Positions 26,921-34,914 of a stretch of DNA of 64,000 bases are shown in pieces. A program made the translations under genes and the position numbers. Under the pieces are notes generated by a model that was not told the DNA's origin, made no database searches, and saw only the letters and a list, made by a program, of their open reading frames with translations. How positions within the stretch are numbered: the first letter of the stretch is position 1; the number at the start of each line of letters is the position of its first letter. Source of the DNA: Gemmatimonadota bacterium (GTDB lineage: Bacteria > Gemmatimonadota > Gemmatimonadetes > Gemmatimonadales > GWC2-71-9); assembly GCA_025358055.1 (NCBI GenBank), contig JANYKV010000066.1, forward strand, positions 33,075 through 97,074, written 5' to 3'.

Positions 26921-27889
26921 GTGTCTGATATTCGTTGGTTTGCCCCGAACCGATTCTGTACGTTGGTCGTTCCCCGTCTCCGAGCCGCCGGACTGGCGAT
27001 TGCGCTATCAGGCGATCGGCCGGCCCGGCTCGCGGTGGCGATGGACAACCAGACCGCTGTCGCGGCATTTCGATATGCGGTCCGCCACCGGGCCAAGCTC
27101 CTGCTCTATCTTTGGGATCTTCCTCCCTGGCGTCTGGGCCGCGGTCAACCGGATTGGGTCGGCGCCGTGGGAGGGCGGATCCTCCGGATTCCGCGGCTAT
27201 CCGGCCGATATGTCGAACGTCCGGGCTACTACAGCCGGCTCCGTTTCATCGCTCACCAGGCCGACGAAGTCTGGGTGCCGAGTGAGGCCACGGCCCGCGA
27301 CGCCCAGGCCCGTTTTGACTTAGCGACTCGCCACGTCCCGTATTGTTTCGATTCCGACCGCTTCGTGCCGGGCCCGAGGTGGACTGGAACTCCCCCCGTG
27401 CTCCTCAGCATTTCGCGGTTGGTTCCCCATAAGAATCACGCGGTGCTGATCGAGGCCGCGTCGGAGCTGCCCGAACGGGTACGGGTGAGAATCATCGGAC
27501 AAGGCGGAGAGTATCAGCGCCTGAAGAACAAAGCCTCCATGGCCGGCGTCGATCTGGACCTGGGCGGGAACCTCGACGACTCGGCCCTCCTCGACGCCTA
27601 CCGCCATGCGTCGATCACAGTGTGTCCCAGTCGCTTCGAAGGGTTCGGGCTTACGCCGCTGGAGAGCATCGCGTGCGGGGTGCCGGTGGTCGCATCGGAT
27701 ATTCCGGCCCATCGCGAGTTTCTGGGCTCGGCCCCCCTGTGGTTTCGCCTGGATGACCGACGCAGTTTGGTGGACTCGATTGTGGCCGCGCTCCAAGCTC
27801 CAGTGCCGAATCGGCACGCCGTCGACGCATGGGTGATCGAGCGGGCGGTGGAGCGTTTCCAGACCGGTCTGGCGCGACTGCTGGCCTGA
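26921..27889 (+). CDS. GT4-type glycosyltransferase
   Basis: The 322-residue GT-B enzyme has a short N-terminal acceptor domain with WDLPPWRLGRGQP and a donor domain with LLSISRLVPHKNHAVLIEAA, RVRIIGQGGEY, ITVCPSRFEGFGLTPLESIA and CGVPVVASDIPAHRE. The E-x7-E motif is complete. GTG 26921 follows the previous stop directly, so it is the end gene of the 24325-27889 plus-strand operon. After it the glycan cluster is broken by the 27.9-30.3 kb accessory patch. Confidence 0.85.
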   Translation: MSDIRWFAPNRFCTLVVPRLRAAGLAIALSGDRPARLAVAMDNQTAVAAFRYAVRHRAKLLLYLWDLPPWRLGRGQPDWVGAVGGRILRIPRLSGRYVERPGYYSRLRFIAHQADEVWVPSEATARDAQARFDLATRHVPYCFDSDRFVPGPRWTGTPPVLLSISRLVPHKNHAVLIEAASELPERVRVRIIGQGGEYQRLKNKASMAGVDLDLGGNLDDSALLDAYRHASITVCPSRFEGFGLTPLESIACGVPVVASDIPAHREFLGSAPLWFRLDDRRSLVDSIVAALQAPVPNRHAVDAWVIERAVERFQTGLARLLA

Positions 27890-27915
27890 TCTCTCTGGGC
27901 CCGAATTTGCGTGTG

Positions 27916-27996
27916 TTTCTGTCATTGCGAGTCGCGCCCGAAGGGCCGACGAAATAATCGGTGCCCGCGTTCACGCCACTTCTGTAATTGCGAGTC
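27916..27996. repeat. Two arms of the TTGCGAG REP-like repeat
   Basis: TTTCTGTCATTGCGAGTC at about 27916-27933 and CTTCTGTAATTGCGAGTC at 27979-27996 are two direct copies of the arm seen at 5596-5612. The first also keeps the following CGAAGGGCCGACGAA segment. They are degenerate, unpaired arms and mark the left border of the accessory patch. The rest of the gap 27890-28236 shows only the weak remnant listed next. Confidence 0.65.
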
Positions 27997-28128
27997 GTCA
28001 TCGTCCATTCGAATCTGCCGCCACGCTGTGGTCTGGGCACCTGTTCATGGTCTGTTCCCGGTTCCTCGGGGATGTACGTCTTGCAGGGAACATCACTCTC
28101 ATGCGCGGCGACACCGCCGGCGCCGGCG

Positions 28129-28242
28129 ACGGCCTATCGTGAGGCGATCCGGCGGGACAGCACCAACGGCGAGGCGCAAGGACGGCTGCGCGATATCGGC
28201 CGGGCGCCGCAATGCGGGATCGGAGGAACCAGCGCGTCATGA
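28129..28242 (+). pseudogene. Possible C-terminal remnant of a TPR protein
   Basis: The frame ends in AYREAIRRDSTNGEAQGRL, which looks like the last tetratricopeptide helix pair of a larger protein, but nothing upstream continues it and no start is visible. It overlaps the end of the convergent cupredoxin gene by six bases. This is a weak call; it may be chance. Confidence 0.3.
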
Positions 28243-28590
28243 CCTCCTCACCTTGACCCCGCCCCGCATCGTCGGGTGCAGCTTGCAGCCATAAGGCGAC
28301 CCGCCCACTCGGCTCACCACGATGCTCCCGCTGTGGCTCGGCGTAAGGATGCCGGTGTCCCACCCGTTCTTCCCGTCTGCCGTCGCGGTGTGCGGCACGA
28401 TATCCCGGTTCACCCAGACGATCGTGTCTCCCGGCGCCACCTCCAGGGCCGCTGGATGGAACTCCATCCCGCGAATCTCCACCACGTGGCGCCGGGGAGC
28501 CGGGGCCGGGCCGGCGTGAGCCAGACCCAGCCCTGCGGCACTCAGGAGCGCGACGAGCAGCCGCGCCCGCCGCGTGTCAGGCGACTTCAC
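28237..28590 (-). CDS. Small exported cupredoxin
   Basis: The 117-residue protein has a signal peptide (LLVALLSAAGLGLAHA) and a single cupredoxin domain. The type 1 copper ligands are visible: His67 in DIVPHTAT and Cys102, His105 and Met108 in YGCKLHPTM. It is probably a periplasmic electron carrier or copper-binding protein of the plastocyanin/azurin-like group. Its start overlaps the DUF4142 gene stop by four bases (28587-28590), so the two are cotranslated from the promoter at 29171-29214. Confidence 0.88.
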   Translation of the reverse strand: MKSPDTRRARLLVALLSAAGLGLAHAGPAPAPRRHVVEIRGMEFHPAALEVAPGDTIVWVNRDIVPHTATADGKNGWDTGILTPSHSGSIVVSRVGGSPYGCKLHPTMRGGVKVRRS

Positions 28591-29129
28591 GACCCGTTCC
28601 CAAGCCCGCTCCGCACGTGCTTTGCGTGCTCCAGGTGCGCGGCGATCGCCGGGCGCACATCCACCAGCAGCTGCTTGAGCTCGGGGTTTGAGGCCGCGGG
28701 GATGAGGACGTGGTCCAGCGCATCGAGCACGGCCTGGTGATAAGCCACTTCGCGGTCCATGTAGCCCCGGTCGAAGGCGCTCCCCTTGAACGGCTCCAGC
28801 GCGGAGCGGGCCTGGGCGGCGCCAGCGAGCAGCGACTGGCTCACCGAATTGTCCTGCGGGGTGACGTGGAGTCGGCCGGCGAGCGCCGAGGCCTGTTCGT
28901 TCACCGCAGTGTGGTCGCGGATCATGGTGGCGGCGAACTCCCGCACCTGGGTGTTCTGGGTCCGGGTCTGGGCGTACTTGGCCAAGGTGACGTCAATGGT
29001 GTTGGCGGTGACGGCCACGTGGGCGACCTGCGGATCCGAGAGGTTTGGCGCCGGGGCCTGGGCGCTGACCCCGGTGGCGGCGGCCAGGGTTAGGAAGGCG
29101 GCGAGGGCGGGTGACGGGTATCGCGACAT
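28587..29129 (-). CDS. Exported DUF4142 protein
   Basis: The 180-residue protein has a signal peptide (ALAAFLTLAAATGVSAQA) and a ferritin-like four-helix DUF4142 domain: VAVTANTIDVTLAKYAQTR, then VREFAATMIRDHTAVNEQA, and HQAVLDALDHVL. Members are periplasmic and of unknown role, often found in stress or metal-linked clusters. It is first in a two-gene operon with the cupredoxin, controlled by a strong promoter that overlaps a palindrome, opposite the SufR-like regulator. Confidence 0.88.
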   Translation of the reverse strand: MSRYPSPALAAFLTLAAATGVSAQAPAPNLSDPQVAHVAVTANTIDVTLAKYAQTRTQNTQVREFAATMIRDHTAVNEQASALAGRLHVTPQDNSVSQSLLAGAAQARSALEPFKGSAFDRGYMDREVAYHQAVLDALDHVLIPAASNPELKQLLVDVRPAIAAHLEHAKHVRSGLGNGS

Positions 29130-29170
29130 GGATGGCTCCTGGTTCGGGGTGTGTTAAAGGGCTGCTCTAA

Positions 29171-29214
29171 AACTAACAGTTGCTATTATAGTGACCACAG
29201 GCGGGCCCCGTCAA
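29171..29214 (-). promoter_or_regulatory. Strong sigma-70 promoter and overlapping operator for DUF4142-cupredoxin
   Basis: On the minus strand TTGACG (29209-29214) is followed by an 18-base spacer and a perfect TATAAT (29185-29190). Just downstream, at the expected transcription start, lies the palindrome AACT-N3-AGTT (29171-29181). A repressor bound there would block initiation. The divergent SufR-like regulator is the obvious candidate. The extended TCTAAAAC at 29166-29173 recurs inverted at 29237-29244. Confidence 0.75.
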
Positions 29215-29236
29215 GACTTCTCGAAAGCCGGGCACT

Positions 29237-29246
29237 GTTTTAGAAT
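29237..29246 (+). promoter_or_regulatory. Inverted half-site and -10 box of the regulator gene
   Basis: GTTTTAGA at 29237-29244 is the exact reverse complement of TCTAAAAC at 29166-29173. It overlaps TAGAAT (29241-29246), a likely -10 box only six bases before the ATG at 29253. The regulator mRNA could thus be leaderless, and the shared half-site suggests autoregulation. No clear -35 box is visible. Confidence 0.5.
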
Positions 29247-29252
29247 GAAGGC

Positions 29253-29954
29253 ATGGAACCCGGGGAACTGGAGGCCCAGATCGCGGGGCTGGCGGCACTG
29301 CATGAGCCGGTGCGGCGGCGGCTCTATCTCTATCTCGCCTCCCGGTCGGAGGATGTGAGCCGGGACCAGGCCGCCAAGGCGGTGGGGGTGTCACGGGCGC
29401 TGGCGGGATTTCACCTGGACCGGCTGGCGGAGGAGGGGTTGCTCGACACCAGCTTCCGGCGGCTCTCGGGGAAGTCGGGTCCCGGGGCGGGGAGGCCGTC
29501 GAAGCTTTATCGCCGGTCGGCGATGGAACTGGCGGTCAGCCTGCCCGACCGGCGCTATGAATTGGCGGCGCGGATCCTGGCCACGGCGGTGGATGCGGGC
29601 GGGGCGCGGAAGACCCAGGCGGTGCTCACCCAAGTGGCTCGGGGCATCGGGGAGCGGATCGGGGAGGAGGCGAAGGCGCGGGCGGGAAACCGGCCGGGGA
29701 GGAAGCGCCGGCTAGCGGGCGCGATGGCCGCCCTCGCGGTGCATGGGTACGAGCCGGCTGAGGAGGGCGGGGAGATCCGGTTACGGAACTGCCCGTTTCA
29801 CGCCCTGGTGGCGGACCATAAAGACCTGGTCTGCGGAATGAACCTGGCGTTGATCGAGGGGGTGGTTAGAGCGCTCGGGGTGGAGGGGGTGAGGGCGGTG
29901 CTGGACCCGACGCCGGGGATGTGTTGTGTGAAGGTGGGGGTGGAGCTGGAGTGA
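29253..29954 (+). CDS. SufR-like helix-turn-helix regulator with Fe-S-type cysteines
   Basis: The 233-residue protein has an N-terminal winged helix (PVRRRLYLYLASR, then DQAAKAVGVSRALAGFHLDRL) and a C-terminal ligand region with RNCPFHAL (Cys180, His183), LVCGMNLAL (Cys194) and PGMCCVKV (Cys224, Cys225). SufR and its relatives bind a [4Fe-4S] cluster with cysteines spaced like this and repress iron-sulfur or stress genes. Here the target appears to be the divergent DUF4142-cupredoxin operon, whose promoter carries a matching palindrome. It may sense redox state, iron or copper; the ligand is inferred. Confidence 0.8.
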   Translation: MEPGELEAQIAGLAALHEPVRRRLYLYLASRSEDVSRDQAAKAVGVSRALAGFHLDRLAEEGLLDTSFRRLSGKSGPGAGRPSKLYRRSAMELAVSLPDRRYELAARILATAVDAGGARKTQAVLTQVARGIGERIGEEAKARAGNRPGRKRRLAGAMAALAVHGYEPAEEGGEIRLRNCPFHALVADHKDLVCGMNLALIEGVVRALGVEGVRAVLDPTPGMCCVKVGVELE

Positions 29955-29969
29955 TGAGCTCCTGCATTT

Positions 29970-30083
29970 GACCTCCCAATCGGACTGGCTGTATTCGTCG
30001 ATCGGGCCGAAGTTGGCGATCCCCGCGTTGTTCACGAGCACGTCGAGTTTGCCGTACGCCTTCACTGCAGTGGCGACCGCCGT
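29970..30083 (-). pseudogene. Remnant of a short-chain dehydrogenase/reductase
   Basis: About 38 codons read YGKLDVLVNNAGIANFGPID, which contains the NNAG motif of classical SDR enzymes, but the frame has neither the N-terminal TGxxxGxG nor the catalytic YxxxK part. Flanking sequence in this frame is non-SDR. It is a fragment of a deleted gene and marks the right border of the accessory patch. Confidence 0.7.
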
Positions 30084-30299
30084 GCGTTGGAGCTTGGACC
30101 CGAGTCGGCGCATCAAGCCTTGAGGGTCTAGGGCTTCCCTAAGCGTGAGGAATCGCGAAAAGGCTCACGCCGGCATGGGGAGGGGGCTTCAGTCCAGAAG
30201 CATGCCCTTCCGGTAAGTGCATTGTCAAAACGGGCCTAACCCCGCTTCCAACCCCATCGTGCGCACCGGCACCATCGCAGTATCTTGTCTGACAGGCGA
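30084..30299. other. Non-coding junction before the next glycosyltransferase
   Basis: No gene is visible between the SDR remnant and the glycosyltransferase start. A weak ribosome-like stretch (GACAGGCGA) precedes the ATG at 30300. No convincing promoter hexamer pair was found, so where the following gene is initiated remains open. Confidence 0.4.
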
Positions 30300-31523
30300 A
30301 TGAGCGCCTCCCTGGAGGATCGAGTGGGGCCGAGGCCGCAGCTGCTCCTCACCTACGACTTCCCACCCTTGGGAGGAGGCATCGCCCGCTGGATGGGAGA
30401 GCTGGCGCGGCGCTATCCCCCCGGCGCGCTCGTGGTGTCCACCGGCCAGACCCTGGGCAGCGAAGCAACCGATCCTGCGCTACCGAATCCCGTCGATCGA
30501 ATAGCGGTGCCGTCCCGCCGGCTCCGAACCGGGCCCGGACTGGTCCGGTGGTCGCGACGGGCCGTGAAATTGGCTCGACAATACCAAGTGGACTTCACCT
30601 GGTGCGGAAACATCCGACCCGCCGCCTATCCCGCGCGATGGGTCTTGGCTCGCACCGGGACACCCTACGGCGTCTTCGTGCACGGCGGCGACCTGTTGGC
30701 ACTTCAGGCCCGGGCCGCCCATTCGAAGCTCAAGCGACGAGCCGCCCGGGCGCTCCTCGGATCCGCTTCCGTTCTGGTCGCGAATAGCCAATGGACCCGT
30801 GACCTCGCTAGTCAGACCGTAGCCGACCTGGGACTCTCTTTCGCGCCCGATCAGTTCCGTGTGGTGCCGCTGGGCGCTGATCCCGACCTATTCCGTCCGG
30901 GGCTGCCGGTGGAGCGCGTGCGATCTCACTACGCTCTACCCCCCGGGCGATGGCTCATCACCGTCGCTCGGTTGGTCCCCCACAAAGGGGCCGACACGGT
31001 GCTTCATGCCCTGGCCATTCTGGCCCCGGAGTTTGCCGATCTGCGATATGCGGTGGTGGGACAAGGCGAGCATCGGGCAGAGCTTGAGACGTTGGCGCGG
31101 GGACTGCAAATCGAAGACCGGGTACGATTCCTGGCCGATGTCCCGGATCGCGATTTGCCCGGCTTGTACAACCTGGCCGACCTCTACGTCGGCATGTCCC
31201 GAAGGATGGGTCGCGACGTCGAGGGGTTCGGCATCTCGCTGGTGGAGGCCTCCGCTTGTGGTCTCCCCGTGGTGGCCCGGCGCAGCGGGGGCATCGCGGA
31301 TGCCGTACGCGACGGCGAAACCGGTGTACTGCTCGATTCCTCGAACCCTGAACCCCTGGCCGCAACCCTTCGAGCCCTCCTCCTCGACGAACCTCGGCGC
31401 CGAGCGTTAGGGCGGGCCGGTCGTCATGCCGTGGAGACCTACTTCAATTGGGACCGGGTGGTCCGAGATCTTCGGGCGATCAGTCGTGAGTTCGGATCGG
31501 TGGCCAAAGCTGGGCCGCCGTGA
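30300..31523 (+). CDS. GT4-type glycosyltransferase
   Basis: The 407-residue GT-B enzyme starts with LLLTYDFPPLGGGIARWMGE, the glycine-rich loop typical of PimB/mannosyl-type GT4 enzymes, and has FVHGGDLLAL, VPLGADPDLFRPG, LITVARLVPHKGADTVL, YAVVGQGEHR, and the donor motif DVEGFGISLVEASACGLPVVA with both glutamates. It likely belonged to the same glycan cluster as 20335-27889 before the accessory patch came in. ATG 30300 is preferred to TTG 30285. Its last 44 bases overlap the convergent patatin-ferredoxin gene. Confidence 0.87.
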   Translation: MSASLEDRVGPRPQLLLTYDFPPLGGGIARWMGELARRYPPGALVVSTGQTLGSEATDPALPNPVDRIAVPSRRLRTGPGLVRWSRRAVKLARQYQVDFTWCGNIRPAAYPARWVLARTGTPYGVFVHGGDLLALQARAAHSKLKRRAARALLGSASVLVANSQWTRDLASQTVADLGLSFAPDQFRVVPLGADPDLFRPGLPVERVRSHYALPPGRWLITVARLVPHKGADTVLHALAILAPEFADLRYAVVGQGEHRAELETLARGLQIEDRVRFLADVPDRDLPGLYNLADLYVGMSRRMGRDVEGFGISLVEASACGLPVVARRSGGIADAVRDGETGVLLDSSNPEPLAATLRALLLDEPRRRALGRAGRHAVETYFNWDRVVRDLRAISREFGSVAKAGPP

Positions 31524-32553
31524 TGGCTTGCGTGGGACACGCCTCGATGGTGCCGTCGCCGAGCGGCGACCACCACTGCAACGGATTGTAGACCTTGGCC
31601 TTTCGTTCGTCATCCCACTTGAAGACCTGCGGCGAGCGTGAGATGCAGACACCGCAGCCGACACAGCGCTCGCGATCGACGGTGATTTCGACTTCCCGTT
31701 GCGGGTGAAGCCCCGGCGGTAAAGTGTCCAGCCGGTCGGGCAGGGCGTCGAGGGCGGCGTGGGTGGCGCGATATCCTTCGGCGATGAGATACGGAGTTCG
31801 GTTGAATGCGAACATCGAAACGCGATCCACGTTCGGGCGGACCAACACCACGGGAGGGGTGCTCCACTCGCGCAGATTTTCCGCAATCATCTCCGCCATC
31901 ACGATTTCGAGCCCCCGGCTGTAGACCGCGGCAAACCCCTTTCGCTCGATCCCCACTCGCTCCCCTCCCGCCCCGCCCACGTCGACCGCAATGATTGGTG
32001 CCGCCTGGGCGGCCAGGGCGGCCCGCACCGGGAGGTTTTCCACCACGGCGCCGTCCATACATGTGTGGCCCTGAATGATCCGCGGAGGGAGGATGCCCGG
32101 CAGCGCGCAAGACGCGAACACGGCGTCCGACACCCGCACGTTGTCAAAGCCTGGTAAGCCCCAAAGCATCTGTTGGCCAGTAGTCAGATCCGCGGTGTTC
32201 ACGACCAGCCGGTGGGCCAAATCCGGAAACGTTCGATCCCCCACCAACGACGCAATCAAGTGGTCCAGTGGCTCTCGGCGATATACCGCGGGAGCCAACA
32301 TCCGACGCAAGGCCATGTCAAGGTGAGCGACGCGAAACACATCTTTCCGCTGGACCCGAAGGGCTCGGTCCTCCATTTCCTCGATCGGCATCCCGGTGGC
32401 CCACGCCGCCGCGATCAAGGCGCCAATGCTGGTTCCAACGACGACCGATGGAACCAGGCCGCGTTCCCCCAACGCCCGGAATACGCCGACGTGTGCCAGC
32501 CCCTTCAGGCCGCCGCCGCTCAGGACCAGGCTGAATTGGGGGTGGGATGACAT
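31480..32553 (-). CDS. Patatin-like phospholipase fused to a ferredoxin domain
   Basis: The 357-residue protein is an unusual fusion. Residues 1-290 are a patatin-like lipase: oxyanion loop SGGGLKG (13-18), nucleophile Ser42 in GTSIG and Asp167 in MDGAVVENLP. Residues 293-350 form a single-cluster ferredoxin: Cys297, Cys300 and Cys303 in RCVGCGVCI and Cys339 in EACPTQAI, suitable for one [4Fe-4S] cluster. No signal peptide is seen, so it is cytoplasmic. A redox-controlled acyl hydrolase is an attractive reading but unproven. The C-terminal 44 bases overlap the convergent glycosyltransferase. Confidence 0.88.
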   Translation of the reverse strand: MSSHPQFSLVLSGGGLKGLAHVGVFRALGERGLVPSVVVGTSIGALIAAAWATGMPIEEMEDRALRVQRKDVFRVAHLDMALRRMLAPAVYRREPLDHLIASLVGDRTFPDLAHRLVVNTADLTTGQQMLWGLPGFDNVRVSDAVFASCALPGILPPRIIQGHTCMDGAVVENLPVRAALAAQAAPIIAVDVGGAGGERVGIERKGFAAVYSRGLEIVMAEMIAENLREWSTPPVVLVRPNVDRVSMFAFNRTPYLIAEGYRATHAALDALPDRLDTLPPGLHPQREVEITVDRERCVGCGVCISRSPQVFKWDDERKAKVYNPLQWWSPLGDGTIEACPTQAITAAQLWPPIRTHD

Positions 32554-32659
32554 CGCGTGATATTACCGTGAGTGGGGGAGGGAGAGAAGTGACCGGTTCG
32601 ATTAAGTTATCGGGCGGCCGGGATTGGCTGAGCCGCAATCGAGGGAATGGAGATTTCGC

Positions 32660-33859
32660 ATGGTGCATCATGACGTTGTCACCCCGCTCCGAGCGCCGGG
32701 ACTTCCCGCCATCGCGCATTTCGATGCGGCAGCGGTCCGGGCTGCCGAGTTTCCCTGGGCGGAGAAGGCCGTCTATCTGAACCACGCGAGCATCGGGCCG
32801 CTCCCGGAGAGCAGCCGCGCGGCAACAGAAGACTTCAACCGAGATCGCGCGGCCCCGCTCGCCCTGTCGGATGCGCTGCTGACCGGCATTTTCACTGAGG
32901 CTCGAGCGAAGATCGGGCAGCTGATCGGTGCGGACTCAACCGAGATCGCGCTCGCGAGCAACACGAGCTATGGCCTCAATCTCGCCGCTCAGATGCTCCC
33001 GCTCGAGGCGGGCGACATCGTGGTCGTCCCGAACCGGGAGTTCCCCGCGAATGTCTATCCTTGGAAGCATCTGCGCCGAAAGGGAGTCGAACTGGACCTG
33101 GCCCCGCTGACTCCGGAGGGCTGGCCCGATGAGGAATACTTGCTCGATCGCATTCAAGACCCTCGAGTCCGGGTACTGTCGGTCTCGCTCGTGCAGTTCA
33201 GCAATGGATACCACGTGGACCTCGCTCGCCTTTCCGCTGCCACGCGCGCAACCGGCACCTACCTCGTCGTGGACGCGATTCAAGGGGTCGGGCAGGTGCC
33301 CCTGGACGTCCGACATACCCCGGTCGACATCTTAGCCTGTGGTGCTCAGAAGTGGCTGCTCGCTCCGTGGGGCACCGGCTTCCTGTATGTTCGCAAAGAG
33401 CTGGTGACGCGGCTGATTCCCCCCTTCGCTGGGTGGACCGCGTTCGAAGGGATGGACGACTACTCCAATTTGGTTTGCTATGACGACCGGTTTTTGTCGG
33501 ACGCGCGCCGGTTCGAGCTGATCACTCTACCGTATCAGGATTTCGTCGGTATGCTGCGGTCGCTCGACCTCTTGCTTTCGCTCGGCATCGGCTCGATCGC
33601 GGCCCATCTCCGAGGCCTGCATGAACCGGTGCTCGAGTGGGCGTCCCGGTCGGGCGCGAAGGTCACCTCACCGACGGATCGATGCGGCTCCGGAATCCTC
33701 TGCGTGGTGCCTCGAAAGATGGACCGCTCCCTGGATGCCCTGCGGGGAGCAGGTGTCGCGTTCAGCCTACGAGAAGGAGCCATCCGTTTGAGTCCGCATT
33801 GCTACAACACGATGAACGACATGGAGCGCGTCGTCGACCTGTTGAACCGAGCGGAATAG
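32660..33859 (+). CDS. PLP-dependent aminotransferase class V / cysteine desulfurase-like
   Basis: The 399-residue protein has the class V fold: KAVYLNHASIGPLPESSRAA at the start, EIALASNTSYGLNLAA, the aspartate in YLVVDAIQGVGQ and the PLP lysine in CGAQKWLLAPWGTGFLYV. It resembles cysteine desulfurase (Csd/SufS) relatives, but I see no clear catalytic cysteine loop of SufS, so an isopenicillin-epimerase-type or other lyase is possible. ATG 32660 has a GGAG eight bases ahead. It is divergent from the patatin-ferredoxin gene and ends in a strong terminator. Confidence 0.8.
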   Translation: MVHHDVVTPLRAPGLPAIAHFDAAAVRAAEFPWAEKAVYLNHASIGPLPESSRAATEDFNRDRAAPLALSDALLTGIFTEARAKIGQLIGADSTEIALASNTSYGLNLAAQMLPLEAGDIVVVPNREFPANVYPWKHLRRKGVELDLAPLTPEGWPDEEYLLDRIQDPRVRVLSVSLVQFSNGYHVDLARLSAATRATGTYLVVDAIQGVGQVPLDVRHTPVDILACGAQKWLLAPWGTGFLYVRKELVTRLIPPFAGWTAFEGMDDYSNLVCYDDRFLSDARRFELITLPYQDFVGMLRSLDLLLSLGIGSIAAHLRGLHEPVLEWASRSGAKVTSPTDRCGSGILCVVPRKMDRSLDALRGAGVAFSLREGAIRLSPHCYNTMNDMERVVDLLNRAE

Positions 33860-33867
33860 CGGAAACA

Positions 33868-33897
33868 AAGCGGCGGAGGATTGCTCCTCCGCCGCTT
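33868..33897. terminator. Bidirectional hairpin between convergent genes
   Basis: AAGCGGCGGAGGA (33868-33880) pairs perfectly with TCCTCCGCCGCTT (33885-33897) around a TTGC loop. With A-rich and T-rich ends it can serve both the aminotransferase on the plus strand and the yidB-like gene on the minus strand. Confidence 0.85.
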
Positions 33898-33922
33898 CAC
33901 TTGTAGACCGGGCCTTCGGGGT

Positions 33923-34336
33923 CTACTTGTTGGTGCTGAATCCTTTCAACATTCCCCCAAGTTGGTCGAGGAGGCCACCCGCGGACGGTATTTGCCCGTT
34001 GGGGGTGAGGTGGTCGACCATCTGCGGCAGGATCGTAGACAGGCCGTTAGAGAGCACATCCGGGGAAATCCCGGCCTTATGTGCCATCTCTTGAATCTTG
34101 TCGTTACCCAGCACATTGGTGATTTGGTTGGCGGAAACCGGAAGGTTTGGCCCGGTCCCGACCCACGATGACACCAAGTTGCCCAGACCCTTGCTCTCGA
34201 ACGCTTGGACCAGTCCGGCAATGCCTCCGGCCCCTCCGAGCATTTCCACCACTTGGGGAATGAGACCGGCGTGCTGCTGGTCGTTTTTGCCCAGCGCCGC
34301 GGTGACCTTCCCGATCACATCATCAAGCAATCCCAT
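33923..34336 (-). CDS. YidB/DUF937-family protein
   Basis: The 137-residue protein starts MGLLDDVIGKVTAALG and has IPQVVEMLGGAGGIAGLVQ, FESKGLGNLVSSWVGTGPN, ISANQITNVLG-type (here VSANQITNVLG), and KAGISPDVLSNGLSTILPQMVDHLTP, all of which match YidB. The role of the family is unknown. No signal peptide or membrane helix. It follows the DUF3761 gene by nine bases and may be cotranscribed with it. Confidence 0.9.
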   Translation of the reverse strand: MGLLDDVIGKVTAALGKNDQQHAGLIPQVVEMLGGAGGIAGLVQAFESKGLGNLVSSWVGTGPNLPVSANQITNVLGNDKIQEMAHKAGISPDVLSNGLSTILPQMVDHLTPNGQIPSAGGLLDQLGGMLKGFSTNK

Positions 34337-34345
34337 GGAATTTCC

Positions 34346-34846
34346 TCAGGGCAACTGCTTGAGCCACTGCTTCACGCCACCATGGCGGGCGCAGGTGCCG
34401 CTGCGGTGCTTACTGTGAGAGTAGGAGCCGTCCTTGCACTCCGCAGTGGCGTCCACCGCAGCGTTCGACGCTGGGGCAACGGCCTTTGCGGCCGGGGCGG
34501 CCGGGGCAGGAGCGGGGGCTGGAGCCGCCGCGGTCTTTGGTGCGGGGGCTGGGGCCGTGGTCTTCGGCGCGGGAGCCGGCTTGGTGGCCGGGGCCGTCGC
34601 GGTCGGAGGAGCGGCCGGAGTCTTCACCGTTTGATTGGTGGTTCCCTTTGCCGGCGCGGTCGCAGTCTTGGCCATCCACTCCCCGACCCCGCCGTGTTTG
34701 GAGCAAGCACCCCGCTTCGAAGTACCATCGTAAAACGTACCGTCCTTGCACTTGGCGGTGTGCGCGGCCGCTTGCCCGAACACCTGAGCCGGGACGGCCA
34801 CCGCCAACGTGAGGAGACCCGCGAGAACTACACTGCGCCGAATCAT
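34346..34846 (-). CDS. Exported protein with two DUF3761 motifs
   Basis: The 166-residue protein has a signal peptide (VVLAGLLTLAVAVPAQVFG). Two copies of the DUF3761 module follow, at residues 33-54 (CKDGTFYDG...GACSKHGGV) and 137-158 (CKDGSYSHS...GTCARHGGV), joined by an 80-residue alanine/proline/threonine linker with PAPAPKT-type repeats. Each module has a Cys pair and a His. It is probably a periplasmic or cell-wall-spanning protein; binding partner unknown. Confidence 0.85.
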   Translation of the reverse strand: MIRRSVVLAGLLTLAVAVPAQVFGQAAAHTAKCKDGTFYDGTSKRGACSKHGGVGEWMAKTATAPAKGTTNQTVKTPAAPPTATAPATKPAPAPKTTAPAPAPKTAAAPAPAPAPAAPAAKAVAPASNAAVDATAECKDGSYSHSKHRSGTCARHGGVKQWLKQLP

Positions 34847-34914
34847 GCTGAACTCCTATGTGAGAAGTCGGAACCCTGTCCATTCCCCCCAACTCAACTC
34901 TCTTGCTGCTAACC

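Noticed and set aside
31480..31523. 44-bp convergent overlap of GT4 and patatin-ferredoxin genes as evidence against one of them
   Set aside because: Both proteins keep family motifs; only the variable C-terminal ends overlap, which is common for convergent genes.
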